Shown piece by piece: positions 29,029-36,984 of a stretch of 64,000 bases of DNA. The position numbers and the translations under genes were made by a program. Source of the DNA: an unicellular cyanobacterium SU3 (lineage in GTDB: Bacteria > Cyanobacteriota > Cyanobacteriia > Cyanobacteriales > Microcystaceae); contig NETF01000007.1 of NCBI GenBank assembly GCA_002172675.1, positions 1 through 64,000 of the forward strand. The letters run 5' to 3'. The stretch's first letter is position 1, and each line of letters begins with the position of its first letter. The notes under the pieces were generated by a model. It had not been told where the DNA came from. It was given only the letters and a program-made list of their open reading frames with translations, and did not search any database.

Positions 29029-30738
29029 AAAACTAGAATTATTTAACGCATATTGAACCAGTTGACTTAATTTATGGCGTAACGTTTCTAACCCTAACCG
29101 TTGACTGGCAGAAATAAACACAGCTAAAGGATACTCTTCCTGTGCAGTCCGTAAGGTTTCTCCGTCTACCGTATCAATCTTATTAAACACTAATAAAATT
29201 GGACCAGGAACTAACGGCATTTCCTGTAAAATGGTCATTACAGACTGTATATGATGCTGCCAAGCAGGGTGAGATAAATCAACCAAATGCAACAAAGCAT
29301 CTGCTTCTGTCACCTCTTCTAAAGTTGCACGAAACGCATCAACCAAAGACGGGGGCAACTCATGAATAAATCCTACCGTATCTGTTAACAAGAAAGTGTA
29401 AGGTTGTTGTGTGTTATTATCAATACCCGATAAACGGCGAGTTGTCGGATCAAGAGTAGCAAATAATTGATCGGCAGTATAAACCTCTGCATTAGTCAGC
29501 GCATTGATCAAAGTGGACTTACCTGCGTTAGTATAACCGACAATAGAGATAGTCGGAACTTCCTGTTTTTGACGTTGTTGACGCAAACGGGACCGATGAG
29601 ACTGTAACTTATTCACCTCTTGTTGCAGCCGAGAAATACGCCGTTGAATACTCCGACGTTCCGTTTCTAGCTTAGTTTCCCCTGGTCCTCTGGTTCCGAT
29701 ACCACCCCCTAACCTAGACATAGCTTGACCTCGCCCTACCAACCGAGGCAACATATATTCTAACTGGGCTAACTCTACCTGTAACTTACCGGCGCGAGAC
29801 TGGGCCCGTTGGGCAAAAATATCTAAAATAACCTCGGTGCGATCAACTACTTTCACCCCTAACTGAGTCTCTAAGTTACGGACTTGGGCCGGGGATAAGT
29901 CGATACTAAACACCACTAAATTCGCTCCCAAAGTTTGCACCCGTAACGCAATTTCTTCTACTTTCCCCTTTCCCACAAGAGTTTGAGGATGGGGTTTTGG
30001 TCGCTTTTGTTGAATGGTTTCCACGGTTTCGCCGCCGGCAGTTTCTACCAGTCTTTCTACTTCAGCCAACTCCTCATTAAAAGTGCGATCGCTCATTTTT
30101 TCAGTTTGTAAACCCACAATGACCACCCGTTCGTGATCCCCTTCCACTTGTTGGGCCACATATTCCCGACGAAACTCTGCCTCTAACCCTTCGACTAACC
30201 CTAAAAAGTCCTGTTCTGAGAGGGTTTCTAAGGTCATGGCCGGGGAAACCGTCCAGTAATAGGTATGGTTGGGGTTAAACTCGGAAGCCGGCAATAAATG
30301 GGCAATATAAGCTTCTTTGACGTATCCTGTTGCCCCACCTCCCCGACGCGTTTTTCCTTCTGAGGTAACTGATAACATTACCAACGTATCGAGGCGTTGC
30401 AGTACCATTGCCGTTAAACTGGACTCTTTCGGGGGATCAGCCTTGAATTGAGTCCCAATGCAACGAATACCGCAAAGTCGTTCGGCCCCATAACGAGGTA
30501 ATTCTAATGCTGGTATTTGAGTTTGCCGAGGGGTTCCCACTCCCACCCGAATCACTTGGCCACGACGATTAATATAAGCGCATACCCCTTGACCGAGATC
30601 AGAACTCACCGCCGCCAGCCGTTGGGCAAACTCTGGAGACGTGAAGCGATCGCCCCGTAGTTTTTGATGATAAAGTCGCTTTAACTGCTTGATTTGATTC
30701 GGTTTTAACCCTTGCAGGTTTCCGTAAATAGTATCGAT
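29026..30738 (-). CDS. hflX: GTPase HflX, apparent ATC start
   Basis: Ribosome-associated GTPase that rescues or splits stalled ribosomes. About 570 residues: a cyanobacterial N-terminal extension, the HflX domain with TLVGKGKVEEI, a basic coiled coil, then the G domain with GYTNAGKSTL (G1), DTVGF (G3) and NKID (G4). The first conventional start is a GTG at 30609, but coding similarity continues 43 codons upstream (IDTIYGNLQGLKPNQIKQLK). As I recall, cyanobacterial HflX proteins begin with METIYGNLQG. The codon in the Met position is ATC (30736-30738), preceded by a perfect AGGAGG with 7-bp spacing. Follows the YkgJ gene by 21 bp. Confidence 0.85.
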   Translation of the reverse strand: MDTIYGNLQGLKPNQIKQLKRLYHQKLRGDRFTSPEFAQRLAAVSSDLGQGVCAYINRRGQVIRVGVGTPRQTQIPALELPRYGAERLCGIRCIGTQFKADPPKESSLTAMVLQRLDTLVMLSVTSEGKTRRGGGATGYVKEAYIAHLLPASEFNPNHTYYWTVSPAMTLETLSEQDFLGLVEGLEAEFRREYVAQQVEGDHERVVIVGLQTEKMSDRTFNEELAEVERLVETAGGETVETIQQKRPKPHPQTLVGKGKVEEIALRVQTLGANLVVFSIDLSPAQVRNLETQLGVKVVDRTEVILDIFAQRAQSRAGKLQVELAQLEYMLPRLVGRGQAMSRLGGGIGTRGPGETKLETERRSIQRRISRLQQEVNKLQSHRSRLRQQRQKQEVPTISIVGYTNAGKSTLINALTNAEVYTADQLFATLDPTTRRLSGIDNNTQQPYTFLLTDTVGFIHELPPSLVDAFRATLEEVTEADALLHLVDLSHPAWQHHIQSVMTILQEMPLVPGPILLVFNKIDTVDGETLRTAQEEYPLAVFISASQRLGLETLRHKLSQLVQYALNNSSF

Positions 30739-30745
30739 AGGCCAA

Positions 30746-30751
30746 CCTCCT
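30746..30751 (-). promoter_or_regulatory. Shine-Dalgarno AGGAGG deciding the hflX start
   Basis: On the minus strand AGGAGG ends seven bases before the ATC at 30738. It lies in the short gap after the YkgJ stop codon, so it cannot serve that gene. No ATG, GTG or TTG in the hflX frame lies at a suitable distance; a TTG directly abutting it is out of frame. Confidence 0.7.
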
Positions 30752-30759
30752 GATTGTGG

Positions 30760-31128
30760 TTAGTTATTTTCTCTAATTCCTCTATTATAGTCTTCCATTT
30801 CTACACTTGGCTTCCCATAAACCCCTTCAATTTGTTGCCGACAACAGTCTATAGCAAATTCATTAAAATCAGGGGGATCAATATCATACATTTCTTGAAA
30901 CGTATTGGGTTGCACACGACAAAAACGAGGACGCTGTTCATAAATTAAACATTTTCGGCTTTCATGGTCAAAATGAATGCACCATCCATTTTCCCCTACT
31001 AAACTTAGATAATGCTCTAATTCGTCCGGGGTTAAATAGTCTTCTAAGTCAGGGCGATCGCTTGGATCTAAGTTACAACAAGCCCCACACGCCCCTACAC
31101 ATTTCCATATTTCTTTTTTGGTCTTCAT
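30760..31128 (-). CDS. YkgJ-family cysteine-cluster protein
   Basis: 122-residue protein with eight or more cysteines arranged as in the YkgJ/Fe-S zinc-ribbon-like family: CVGACGACCNLDPSDRPDL near the N-terminus, then WCIHFDHESRKCLIYEQRP with FCRVQPN, and a late DCCRQQIEGVYG. It probably binds an iron-sulfur cluster or zinc; its reaction is unknown. The gene precedes hflX by 21 bp on the same strand and likely shares its transcript. It starts at an ATG in an AT-rich region. Confidence 0.85.
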   Translation of the reverse strand: MKTKKEIWKCVGACGACCNLDPSDRPDLEDYLTPDELEHYLSLVGENGWCIHFDHESRKCLIYEQRPRFCRVQPNTFQEMYDIDPPDFNEFAIDCCRQQIEGVYGKPSVEMEDYNRGIRENN

Positions 31129-31230
31129 TAAGTTTCAATTTATTAATTTCTCTTTCTATTTTACTCTTTTTGATGGCTTGATATAATCAAAGGTAACTAT
31201 GTTATGATAATTATCGAGGATTATTTAATC

Positions 31231-31551
31231 ATGAATACACTTTTCAAACTCAATTTACCTATTTCTTTAAACATTGAACAGATACATGATTTTTGTCAGC
31301 TTCATGATATTCAGAAATTATCTTTATTTGGTTCAATTTTGAGAGAAGATTTTACAGATAATAGTGATGTGGATTTTTTAGTAATATTTGAACCTGATGC
31401 CATTCCTGGATATTTACGTTTAGCCGCTATGGAATTAGAGTTATCAGAAATAATTAAGCGAAAAGCTGATTTACGAACCTTAGCAGAATTAAGTCGTTAT
31501 TTTCGTCATCAAGTTGAAAAAGAAGCGGTAGCTATTTATGTCAAAAATTGA
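31231..31551 (+). CDS. mntA: MntA-type nucleotidyltransferase antitoxin
   Basis: 106-residue minimal nucleotidyltransferase. The catalytic GS-x10-D-x-D motif is intact in FGSILREDFTDNSDVDFLV, so AMP transfer is expected. In type VII toxin-antitoxin pairs MntA adenylylates a Tyr in HepT and so inactivates it. The ATG at 31231 is chosen over the one at 31204 because GAGGA lies ten bases upstream and family members start close to this point. It overlaps hepT by 14 bp. Confidence 0.85.
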   Translation: MNTLFKLNLPISLNIEQIHDFCQLHDIQKLSLFGSILREDFTDNSDVDFLVIFEPDAIPGYLRLAAMELELSEIIKRKADLRTLAELSRYFRHQVEKEAVAIYVKN

Positions 31552-31870
31552 TGATTCTACCAGACTATCCCATATAAAAGATGCTGCTAATGAAGCTTTA
31601 TTTTTTATTCAAGGCAAAACTAGAGAATCTTTAAATACAGACAGAATGTTAGTCTTATCTTTAATTCGTTTAGTTGAAGTGATTGGAGAAGCAGTCTCCA
31701 GAGTCTCTAAAGAAAAACAAAAAGAAATTAATAACCTTCCTTGGCCGCAAATCATTAGCATGAGAAACCGTTTAATTCATAATTATTATGAAGTTTATTT
31801 AGATATTTTATGGAAAACTGTGACAGAAGATTTACCATTCTTACTTAATATTTTAGAGGAGCATATTTGA
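31538..31870 (+). CDS. hepT: HepT-type HEPN ribonuclease toxin
   Basis: 110-residue all-helical HEPN protein (DUF86). The RX4HXY motif is intact in MRNRLIHNYYEV (about 86-97): the Arg and His are the RNase residues, and the Tyr is the known target of MntA-dependent modification. It starts inside the last codons of mntA (14-bp overlap), the standard coupled arrangement for this type VII pair. Toxicity is inferred from the family. Confidence 0.87.
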   Translation: MSKIDDSTRLSHIKDAANEALFFIQGKTRESLNTDRMLVLSLIRLVEVIGEAVSRVSKEKQKEINNLPWPQIISMRNRLIHNYYEVYLDILWKTVTEDLPFLLNILEEHI

Positions 31871-31880
31871 AGGGGAGCAT

Positions 31881-32258
31881 TTAACCTGTCCAAGTTTTCA
31901 ACAACCATCCTAAAATGATCCCTAACCCACCAAAGCGAATAATTTGCCAAAAAACTTCTCCCAATAATCCTTGACGAATGCCCTCCCATAATAGGGTTTT
32001 TACGTCTTCTTCAGTTAACAAATTACTTTCTAAAGTGATGGTTAACTGTTGCAATTCTTCGTTAATTTTCTCCACTTCTGCGGTGTCTTGCGACGAAACA
32101 GTATTTAATCTTTGTTCTAAGTCTAATTTTTGCTTTTGTGCTTGCTGAATTTGTTTGTAGCGTTCTTTGAGCTTCAGTAGCGATCGCTCTACTTCCATCA
32201 AAGCGGTTTCAAATTCTTCGTCAGGGTTTGGGGACTGATTGGATTCAATGGAGGACAT
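31881..32258 (-). CDS. conserved protein with coiled coil and C-terminal membrane anchor
   Basis: 125 residues; no named family recognised. An acidic N-terminus (1-20) leads into a long coiled coil (about 20-85, ALMEVERSLLKLKERYKQI) and a C-terminal hydrophobic helix (about 100-120, VFWQIIRFGGLGIILGWLL). Likely a tail-anchored membrane protein. It is convergent with hepT (11-bp gap) and divergent from a DUF6439-like gene across a region containing a 28-bp palindrome. Confidence 0.65.
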   Translation of the reverse strand: MSSIESNQSPNPDEEFETALMEVERSLLKLKERYKQIQQAQKQKLDLEQRLNTVSSQDTAEVEKINEELQQLTITLESNLLTEEDVKTLLWEGIRQGLLGEVFWQIIRFGGLGIILGWLLKTWTG

Positions 32259-32286
32259 TCTCGCTACGATAATTGGTTAAACTTAA

Positions 32287-32314
32287 AATAGAGCAAGTTT
32301 AATATTGCTCTATT
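32287..32314. promoter_or_regulatory. 28-bp palindrome in a divergent promoter region
   Basis: AATAGAGCAA (32287-32296) and TTGCTCTATT (32305-32314) are exact inverted arms around an eight-base AT-rich centre. The site lies in the 74-bp gap between two divergent genes, 29 bp from one start and 19 bp from the other. It could be a shared operator or an RNA hairpin; the sequence does not decide. Confidence 0.45.
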
Positions 32315-32332
32315 ATTATCTTAAACTGAACG

Positions 32333-32614
32333 ATGTCTTCTATGTCTCAAGTTTTTCAAACCGAGTCTTTACAATCTGATTCATCTCTAGAACTGGCTCA
32401 GATTCTAGCACAGCAGTTAAGTATTACCCCTAATGATTGGCACCGTCTTAAAGGCGATCGCCAAGCACAAGCTAAACAGCAACTTGCAACGGCTTTAGTC
32501 TTTTTACTCAAAAATCAACCGGATGAAGCTTTAGGCCACATTAATCAGGCTGCTGGATGGTTAGATCGCTCCGTTTCTCCCCTTCCTTGTCCTGGTCATG
32601 GAACTAAAGGTTAA
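32333..32614 (+). CDS. small conserved cyanobacterial protein, DUF6439-like
   Basis: 93 residues. The core LAQILAQQLSITPNDWHRLKG, GDRQAQAKQQLATALVFLL and LDRSVSPLPCPGHG is a conserved cyanobacterial pattern that I associate with DUF6439, with moderate certainty. Mostly helical and soluble, with no catalytic motif. Starts at an ATG with a nearby second ATG. Its last codon is 9 bp from the stop of a convergent lipoprotein gene, so the two probably share a terminator region. Confidence 0.65.
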   Translation: MSSMSQVFQTESLQSDSSLELAQILAQQLSITPNDWHRLKGDRQAQAKQQLATALVFLLKNQPDEALGHINQAAGWLDRSVSPLPCPGHGTKG

Positions 32615-32623
32615 AAACTCAGA

Positions 32624-33670
32624 TTAATTTTCATCTGAATTTCCAAAAGGGCGGGCCAGGGGTTCTCCAATAAAGATTCCTTGGCCAACCCAGGCAACAC
32701 TTTTCCAATAAGCGTGCAATAGGTTATCTCCTTGCAGATAATGGTACATAGTAATACCAGGATGAGGGAATTTCTGTACAAAATTACAGGGTTCGACCAC
32801 TGTTCCATAACTACCGGTTGCACCCGCTTTTAGCCATTCGATACTACTCATTTGACCACTATCGGTTAGTTTTCCCCCAAAGGATGTAAGATGATCAGCG
32901 ATCGCCCCTGGTAAAAAAGTGTTAGTTTTTAACTGTCCCACCCTAGTAACACCAGTAAAATAAAATAAAACATCGGTTTTACCTTTCAAAACATTACCTT
33001 TAATAACTTGAATCGGCATTTTGGTTGATAATTGCTCGATAATAGTTGAATACATACCAGAACGCACCTTACGAGCTTTATCTTTCGTATCCATTAAATA
33101 AGCAGTCCCTTGAGGATGAGTATTATCCGAAGCGATACCCCGATCAATTAAAGCTTTTGCATCCTGAAAATTTGTAGCAGCGATCGCCATAGTAGGACGA
33201 ATGCCGAAATCCAGAAAAGGTTGAGAACGATTACTATTAAAGTAAGGATTAGGAGCGATCGCTTGACATCCCTTAGCACAGTGACTGGTATCAAATCCTA
33301 ACGCAAAAGCACTGGTAATAGACATACAACCAACTCGATAGGGTTTTGTCCAAGTTAAAGCGTATCCTTTGACTTCAAAAGGAGTTAAAGCATCTACTTC
33401 TTGTTTAATGCGGATGAAGTCTTCAGGGGATAAATTGGTGTCACTCGGATCAAAAATCACTTCAATGACATGATCGGCTGGAATATTGCGCTTTTGGCGA
33501 TAATATTGACCAATTTGAACACTTAAAGGATCAGCATAGTTAATAATGATAGCTAATTCTTTATTTTGCTGTGTCAGTGGCCATCCTTGACAACTTATTA
33601 ATCCCAATACTATACCAAAATAAAAGATAGTTTGGAGTAATTGTTTGTTTATCCCAATTTTTAAGTTCAT
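32624..33670 (-). CDS. TIGR03790 family lipoprotein
   Basis: About 348 residues of the TIGR03790 family, whose function is not established. Recognisable parts are LAIIINYADPLSVQIGQYY, RQKRNIPADHVIEV and YALTWTKPYRVGCMSITSA, followed by DTKDKARKVRSGMYS. The N-terminus is a lipoprotein signal with lipobox GLISC, so export and lipid anchoring are expected. The ATG at 33670 is preferred over an in-frame TTG at 33685, although the Shine-Dalgarno AAGGAG is unusually close to it. Family members elsewhere are linked to exopolysaccharide or PEP-CTERM contexts; none is adjacent here. Confidence 0.8.
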   Translation of the reverse strand: MNLKIGINKQLLQTIFYFGIVLGLISCQGWPLTQQNKELAIIINYADPLSVQIGQYYRQKRNIPADHVIEVIFDPSDTNLSPEDFIRIKQEVDALTPFEVKGYALTWTKPYRVGCMSITSAFALGFDTSHCAKGCQAIAPNPYFNSNRSQPFLDFGIRPTMAIAATNFQDAKALIDRGIASDNTHPQGTAYLMDTKDKARKVRSGMYSTIIEQLSTKMPIQVIKGNVLKGKTDVLFYFTGVTRVGQLKTNTFLPGAIADHLTSFGGKLTDSGQMSSIEWLKAGATGSYGTVVEPCNFVQKFPHPGITMYHYLQGDNLLHAYWKSVAWVGQGIFIGEPLARPFGNSDEN

Positions 33671-33685
33671 TACTCCTTCTAACAA

Positions 33686-34193
33686 AAATTTATAATAGCT
33701 ACCGTATTTTATCTTTGACTCTCACAATAACACATTTTAGCTTATCCCTCTTTCATCACTCTAGGCAGAAGAATAACAAAAGTCATCCCAAAGATAGACT
33801 AAATAACGTAGATAGTCAACCTCATTTATTTTAGCAATAAGTCTTGGAAATCCCAATGAAAGTTGAGGAATTGGAAATACTTTCAACCACTTTAAAATGA
33901 AATTCAAGTAAAAATAAGGTTGCAAGATTAACTGCACATTATTTAACGTGAGTTCGACGGAGGGAAGCAAGCACTTCCGTTTCCCAAAAATAAAATCAAG
34001 CCATGAGAATAGAAAGCGGTCGCCAGCTATAAGCAATCGCTAAAAATAGAGGTCGAACTCACGTTGAGTAATTCTACTCCCCCAATTATTTTGTCAAGTT
34101 AATGATAAATTAAGCTAAATTACACTTATTTTAGAGGATTTTTAGTCAATAAAAACCACTTACCGTCTGTAAAATATATTTATGGTATAGTCA
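33686..34193. other. gap with a MITE-like inverted-repeat element
   Basis: Besides the inverted-repeat element at 33945-34065, the region holds one 91-codon minus-strand frame (33761-34036) with no recognised similarity. That frame begins inside the element and crosses one of its ends. I treat it as chance or as debris. The 128 bp before mazE are AT-rich and probably contain the mazEF promoter. Confidence 0.4.
33945..34065. mobile_element. 121-bp inverted-repeat element, MITE-like
   Basis: AACGTGAGTTCGAC (33945-33958) and GTCGAACTCACGTT (34052-34065) are perfect 14-bp inverted termini. Between them is a sub-hairpin (GGAGGGAAGC near 33959 against the reverse pattern near 33974) and no sizeable independent gene. 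Size and termini fit a non-autonomous element; I cannot see a clear target duplication. Confidence 0.45.
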
Positions 34194-34220
34194 TTGTATA
34201 AACCTATAACTATCAAAAAT

Positions 34221-34463
34221 ATGACTGTTCAAAAAATAACAAAATGGGGTAATTCTTTGGGAATTAGACTGCCTCAAGAGATTATCAAACAGCTAGGATG
34301 GCAAGAAGGGGTCAAGCTGACGCTATCGCTAGAAAACGACCACTTAATTCTCTCTGCAACTAAACCAAAATATAATCTTAATCAGTTATTGAAAGATAGT
34401 AACCCCGAAGCACAACATGAAGAAATTGATTGGGGAGAAGCAGAAGGAGAAGAAAATTGGTAA
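34221..34463 (+). CDS. mazE: MazE-type AbrB-fold antitoxin
   Basis: 80 residues from the ATG at 34221; an in-frame TTG at 34194 lies too far upstream. The swapped-hairpin AbrB domain occupies 1-50 (VQKITKWGNSLGIRLPQEI), with WGNSLGIRLP the hallmark of MazE. The acidic C-terminal tail (DWGEAEGEENW) is the part that wraps around MazF. It overlaps mazF by 7 bp, the usual coupled arrangement. As a DNA-binding protein it probably represses its own operon. Confidence 0.88.
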   Translation: MTVQKITKWGNSLGIRLPQEIIKQLGWQEGVKLTLSLENDHLILSATKPKYNLNQLLKDSNPEAQHEEIDWGEAEGEENW

Positions 34464-34801
34464 AAATTGACGGTAAAATACCCGAAAGGGGTGATATTAT
34501 TCGATTGCAATTAAATCCTCGTACTGGCAGCGAACAAGCGGGTTATCGTCCCTGTTTGGTGATGTCACCTTTGGCTTATAATCGTATCTCAAAACTAATT
34601 TTGATCTGTCCTATTACCAGTCGTCAGAAAGGTTGGCCGTTTGAAGTGGTGTTACCTCCATCTCTGCAAACCTATGGAGTTATTTTAGTCGATCAAGTCA
34701 GAAGTATCGACTGTCAAGCTAGAAATACTCATTGTGTGGAAACTGTTCCTAATGATGTTATCAATGAAGTGTTAGCAAAACTAGAAACGTTGTTAACTTG
34801 A
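34457..34801 (+). CDS. mazF: MazF/PemK endoribonuclease toxin
   Basis: 114 residues if translated from the TTG at 34457, which has AGGAG seven bases upstream (34445-34449). An earlier TTG at 34430 would add an Arg-rich stretch that shadows the mazE tail. The fold is clear: PERGDIIRLQLNPRTGSEQAG with the conserved Gly and Arg, YRPCLVMSPLAYN, LILICPITSRQKGWPFEV (Thr/Ser active site), then DQVRSIDCQARN. Expected to cut mRNA at short sequences when MazE is degraded. Confidence 0.88.
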   Translation: MVKIDGKIPERGDIIRLQLNPRTGSEQAGYRPCLVMSPLAYNRISKLILICPITSRQKGWPFEVVLPPSLQTYGVILVDQVRSIDCQARNTHCVETVPNDVINEVLAKLETLLT

Positions 34802-34859
34802 AGAGTCACCCGTTACACTAAGAGAAGATGTTAATATTACTTTACAAACTGCGATCGCC

Positions 34860-35741
34860 ATGCAAATAGCTGATCTTTCTTCTACGTCTTCCCTCAGTGG
34901 ACAATATTGGCAATGGCAAGGCCATAATATCTACTATGTCCACGCTGGTAACAAGCAGCCTAACCGTCATCCTTTACTATTAATACATGGGTTTGGTGCA
35001 TCTACAGACCATTGGCAGAAAAATATTGCTCAATTACAAGAAGAGTTTGAAGTTTGGGCGATTGACTTATTAGGATTTGGTCGATCTGAAAAACCTAAGT
35101 TACAATATAGCGGGGATCTTTGGCGAGATCAATTAAAAGCTTTTATTACAGAAATCATCGGTCAACCTGTTATGTTAGCAGGTAACTCTTTAGGGGGTTA
35201 TGCGTCCCTTTGTGTAGCGTCTCAATGTCCAGAAACTTCTAAAGGACTGATTTTAATCAATAGTGCAGGACCATTTAGTGATACTCAGAAAGTCACCAAA
35301 CCTAAAAGAGTACAAACAGTAATGCGCTCTATTTTATTACAACCTTGGGCAAGTTATTTATTATTTCAATATATGCGCCGTCCTGGAAATATTCGCAAGA
35401 CACTCAATAAAGTTTACTACAATAAAGAAGCGGTGACAGAACAGTTAGTTAATGATATTTATCGTCCGTCTTGTGATATAGGTGCAGCGCAAGTGTTTGC
35501 TTCAGTTTTCAAAACACCACAAGGAGAAACGGTGGATCATTTATTACAAGAACTAAAGCATCCTTTACTAATATTATGGGGAGAAAAAGATCCTTGGATG
35601 AATGCACAAGAAAGAGGTAAAAAATATCGTCAATATTATCCTAACTTAACAGAATATTATTTAGAAGCTGGTCATTGTCCTCATGATGAAATCCCTGATC
35701 AAGTCAATAGCTTAATTAGAGATTGGATGTTAAATTTATAG
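34860..35741 (+). CDS. alpha/beta hydrolase
   Basis: 293-residue cytosolic alpha/beta-fold hydrolase. The oxyanion loop HGFGAS is at 43-48, the nucleophile elbow GNSLGG at 108-113 (Ser110), the acid in WGEKDPWMN near 243, and the catalytic His in EAGHCPHDEIPD near 271. All three triad residues are present. The cap domain (about 145-225) is helical. A widespread cyanobacterial family; substrate unknown. It starts 58 bp after mazF and probably has its own promoter; its 3' end enters a 7-bp repeat run. Confidence 0.85.
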   Translation: MQIADLSSTSSLSGQYWQWQGHNIYYVHAGNKQPNRHPLLLIHGFGASTDHWQKNIAQLQEEFEVWAIDLLGFGRSEKPKLQYSGDLWRDQLKAFITEIIGQPVMLAGNSLGGYASLCVASQCPETSKGLILINSAGPFSDTQKVTKPKRVQTVMRSILLQPWASYLLFQYMRRPGNIRKTLNKVYYNKEAVTEQLVNDIYRPSCDIGAAQVFASVFKTPQGETVDHLLQELKHPLLILWGEKDPWMNAQERGKKYRQYYPNLTEYYLEAGHCPHDEIPDQVNSLIRDWMLNL

Positions 35742-35769
35742 CAACTATCAACTATCAACTATCAAATAG
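35742..35769. repeat. tandem heptads at a convergent gene junction
   Basis: CAACTAT occurs three times in tandem and is followed by CAAATAG. The run begins immediately after the hydrolase stop and includes the last codons of the opposing lipoprotein gene, so part of that protein's C-terminus is encoded by the repeat. Confidence 0.7.
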
Positions 35770-36224
35770 CTTTTCCAGGTAGATTCTTGAGTAGATGTTT
35801 TATTGTCTTTACTCAGGAGTCGCCAGGTTTTTCCTTCTGCTTGTCGTTGAAGATAAACATCAAATTTGTTTTTTGTCTGCTTAACTTCTTGACGGAGTAA
35901 AATTAGTTTTAAATTATAGGTTCCTGTGAGATGATAACTAGGTAGGTTCCCAATAGTAACAGGGTCTATTTTTTTGACATTAATATTGCTAATATCTAAC
36001 TTAGGTTTTTGAGTATTTAACTGTTGACTCAAGTGATTTAAACGTTGACTTAATTGAAGAGCGATCGCTTGCTTGACAATATTACCATCAGGAGCAAATT
36101 CTAAAGGAACCACCTTACTTTGACAAGCAGTCAAAATTAAAGAAAATAAGATAACTAATAATCCCTTAATTAAGTCTTGTTTCCGAAAGGATACAGATGA
36201 ATAAAGATTTGGTATCATAAACAT
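35748..36224 (-). CDS. predicted lipoprotein of unknown function
   Basis: 158 residues, no family recognised. A 17-residue basic N-terminal part precedes a hydrophobic segment ending in the lipobox LTAC (Cys34), so the mature protein should be lipid-anchored outside the inner membrane. The rest looks like a beta-rich domain (DPVTIGNLPSYHLTGTYNLK). The last residues (YLIVDS) are translated from 7-bp repeats that run on into the intergenic space, so the C-terminus may have been extended by the array. It faces the gene for a membrane protein 43 bp away. Confidence 0.7.
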   Translation of the reverse strand: MFMIPNLYSSVSFRKQDLIKGLLVILFSLILTACQSKVVPLEFAPDGNIVKQAIALQLSQRLNHLSQQLNTQKPKLDISNINVKKIDPVTIGNLPSYHLTGTYNLKLILLRQEVKQTKNKFDVYLQRQAEGKTWRLLSKDNKTSTQESTWKSYLIVDS

Positions 36225-36267
36225 CAGAATTAATAACGATTATTTAGTTTATCAAGAAACGAAACCC

Positions 36268-36894
36268 ATGAATAATTTTCGTCTTGAACCCTTTTTATGG
36301 ATTCATTTAGCCGGTTTAGCCGTTGCTCCCTTATTATTAATTGTTATGTGGATAGGCTTAGCCGTGAGTGATCCTTGGTCATTTTATTGGCTAGAATTGG
36401 TTTTAGTTGGTGTCATTGGAGTTATCCCCATCCTTTGGATGCAATGGACAAAACCATTTGACTTTTTTAGCCTTCTTTTCGTAGCCGTAAGACCGAGTAG
36501 TTTAACAGAAGAACAAAGGAAACTGTTGCGTCTTTTAACAACTAAAAAAAACAAAATTTTTCATGGTATAATAGCCCTAGGATTACTAGCAATAGGTTGG
36601 TTAGTCTATCAACTCGCTCCCTTTGCGACTCTTACCGCATCTATGTTACCACAATGGCGTATTTTAGGATTAATCATCGCAACGATCGCTTTCTTTTTAT
36701 GTAACCTATTTGTACAAGTTCCTGTCAGTGTTTTGGGAATATTATCCACCTCAAAAAAAACCTGGTTAGCAACTGAGGCCATTCCCTCAGATAAAGTTAG
36801 CGGTAATTTTACCGTCATAGGGTTACGAGTGAATAAAATCTTTTTAATTCCCACCCTTACCCCATCCTCAAATGTGGACGAAAAAACTTCATGA
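36268..36894 (+). CDS. low-complexity-tail membrane protein family
   Basis: 208 residues of a cyanobacterial membrane protein family. FRLEPFLWIHLAGLAVAPLL at the start and QWTKPFDFFSLLFVAVRPS are characteristic. Four membrane segments are predicted (about 13-33, 38-55, 98-118 and 128-155). The usual long low-complexity tail is short here, ending LTPSSNVDEKTS. No function is known. Divergent from the lipoprotein gene. Confidence 0.75.
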   Translation: MNNFRLEPFLWIHLAGLAVAPLLLIVMWIGLAVSDPWSFYWLELVLVGVIGVIPILWMQWTKPFDFFSLLFVAVRPSSLTEEQRKLLRLLTTKKNKIFHGIIALGLLAIGWLVYQLAPFATLTASMLPQWRILGLIIATIAFFLCNLFVQVPVSVLGILSTSKKTWLATEAIPSDKVSGNFTVIGLRVNKIFLIPTLTPSSNVDEKTS

Positions 36895-36984
36895 TTTCTT
36901 CAGAATTGTGTAATAGGTATCAGCAGAGAGAAAAGTATCTGAGTTATGCTAGAAGCAGTGATCTTGACGAGATAGAAAAAACCG

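Noticed and set aside
30601-30609. GTG at 30609 as the hflX start
   Set aside because: Coding similarity continues upstream and there is no Shine-Dalgarno before the GTG, while a perfect one precedes the ATC at 30738.
33761-34036. 91-codon minus-strand reading frame
   Set aside because: It starts inside the inverted-repeat element, crosses its terminus, has no recognised similarity and no ribosome site; probably chance.
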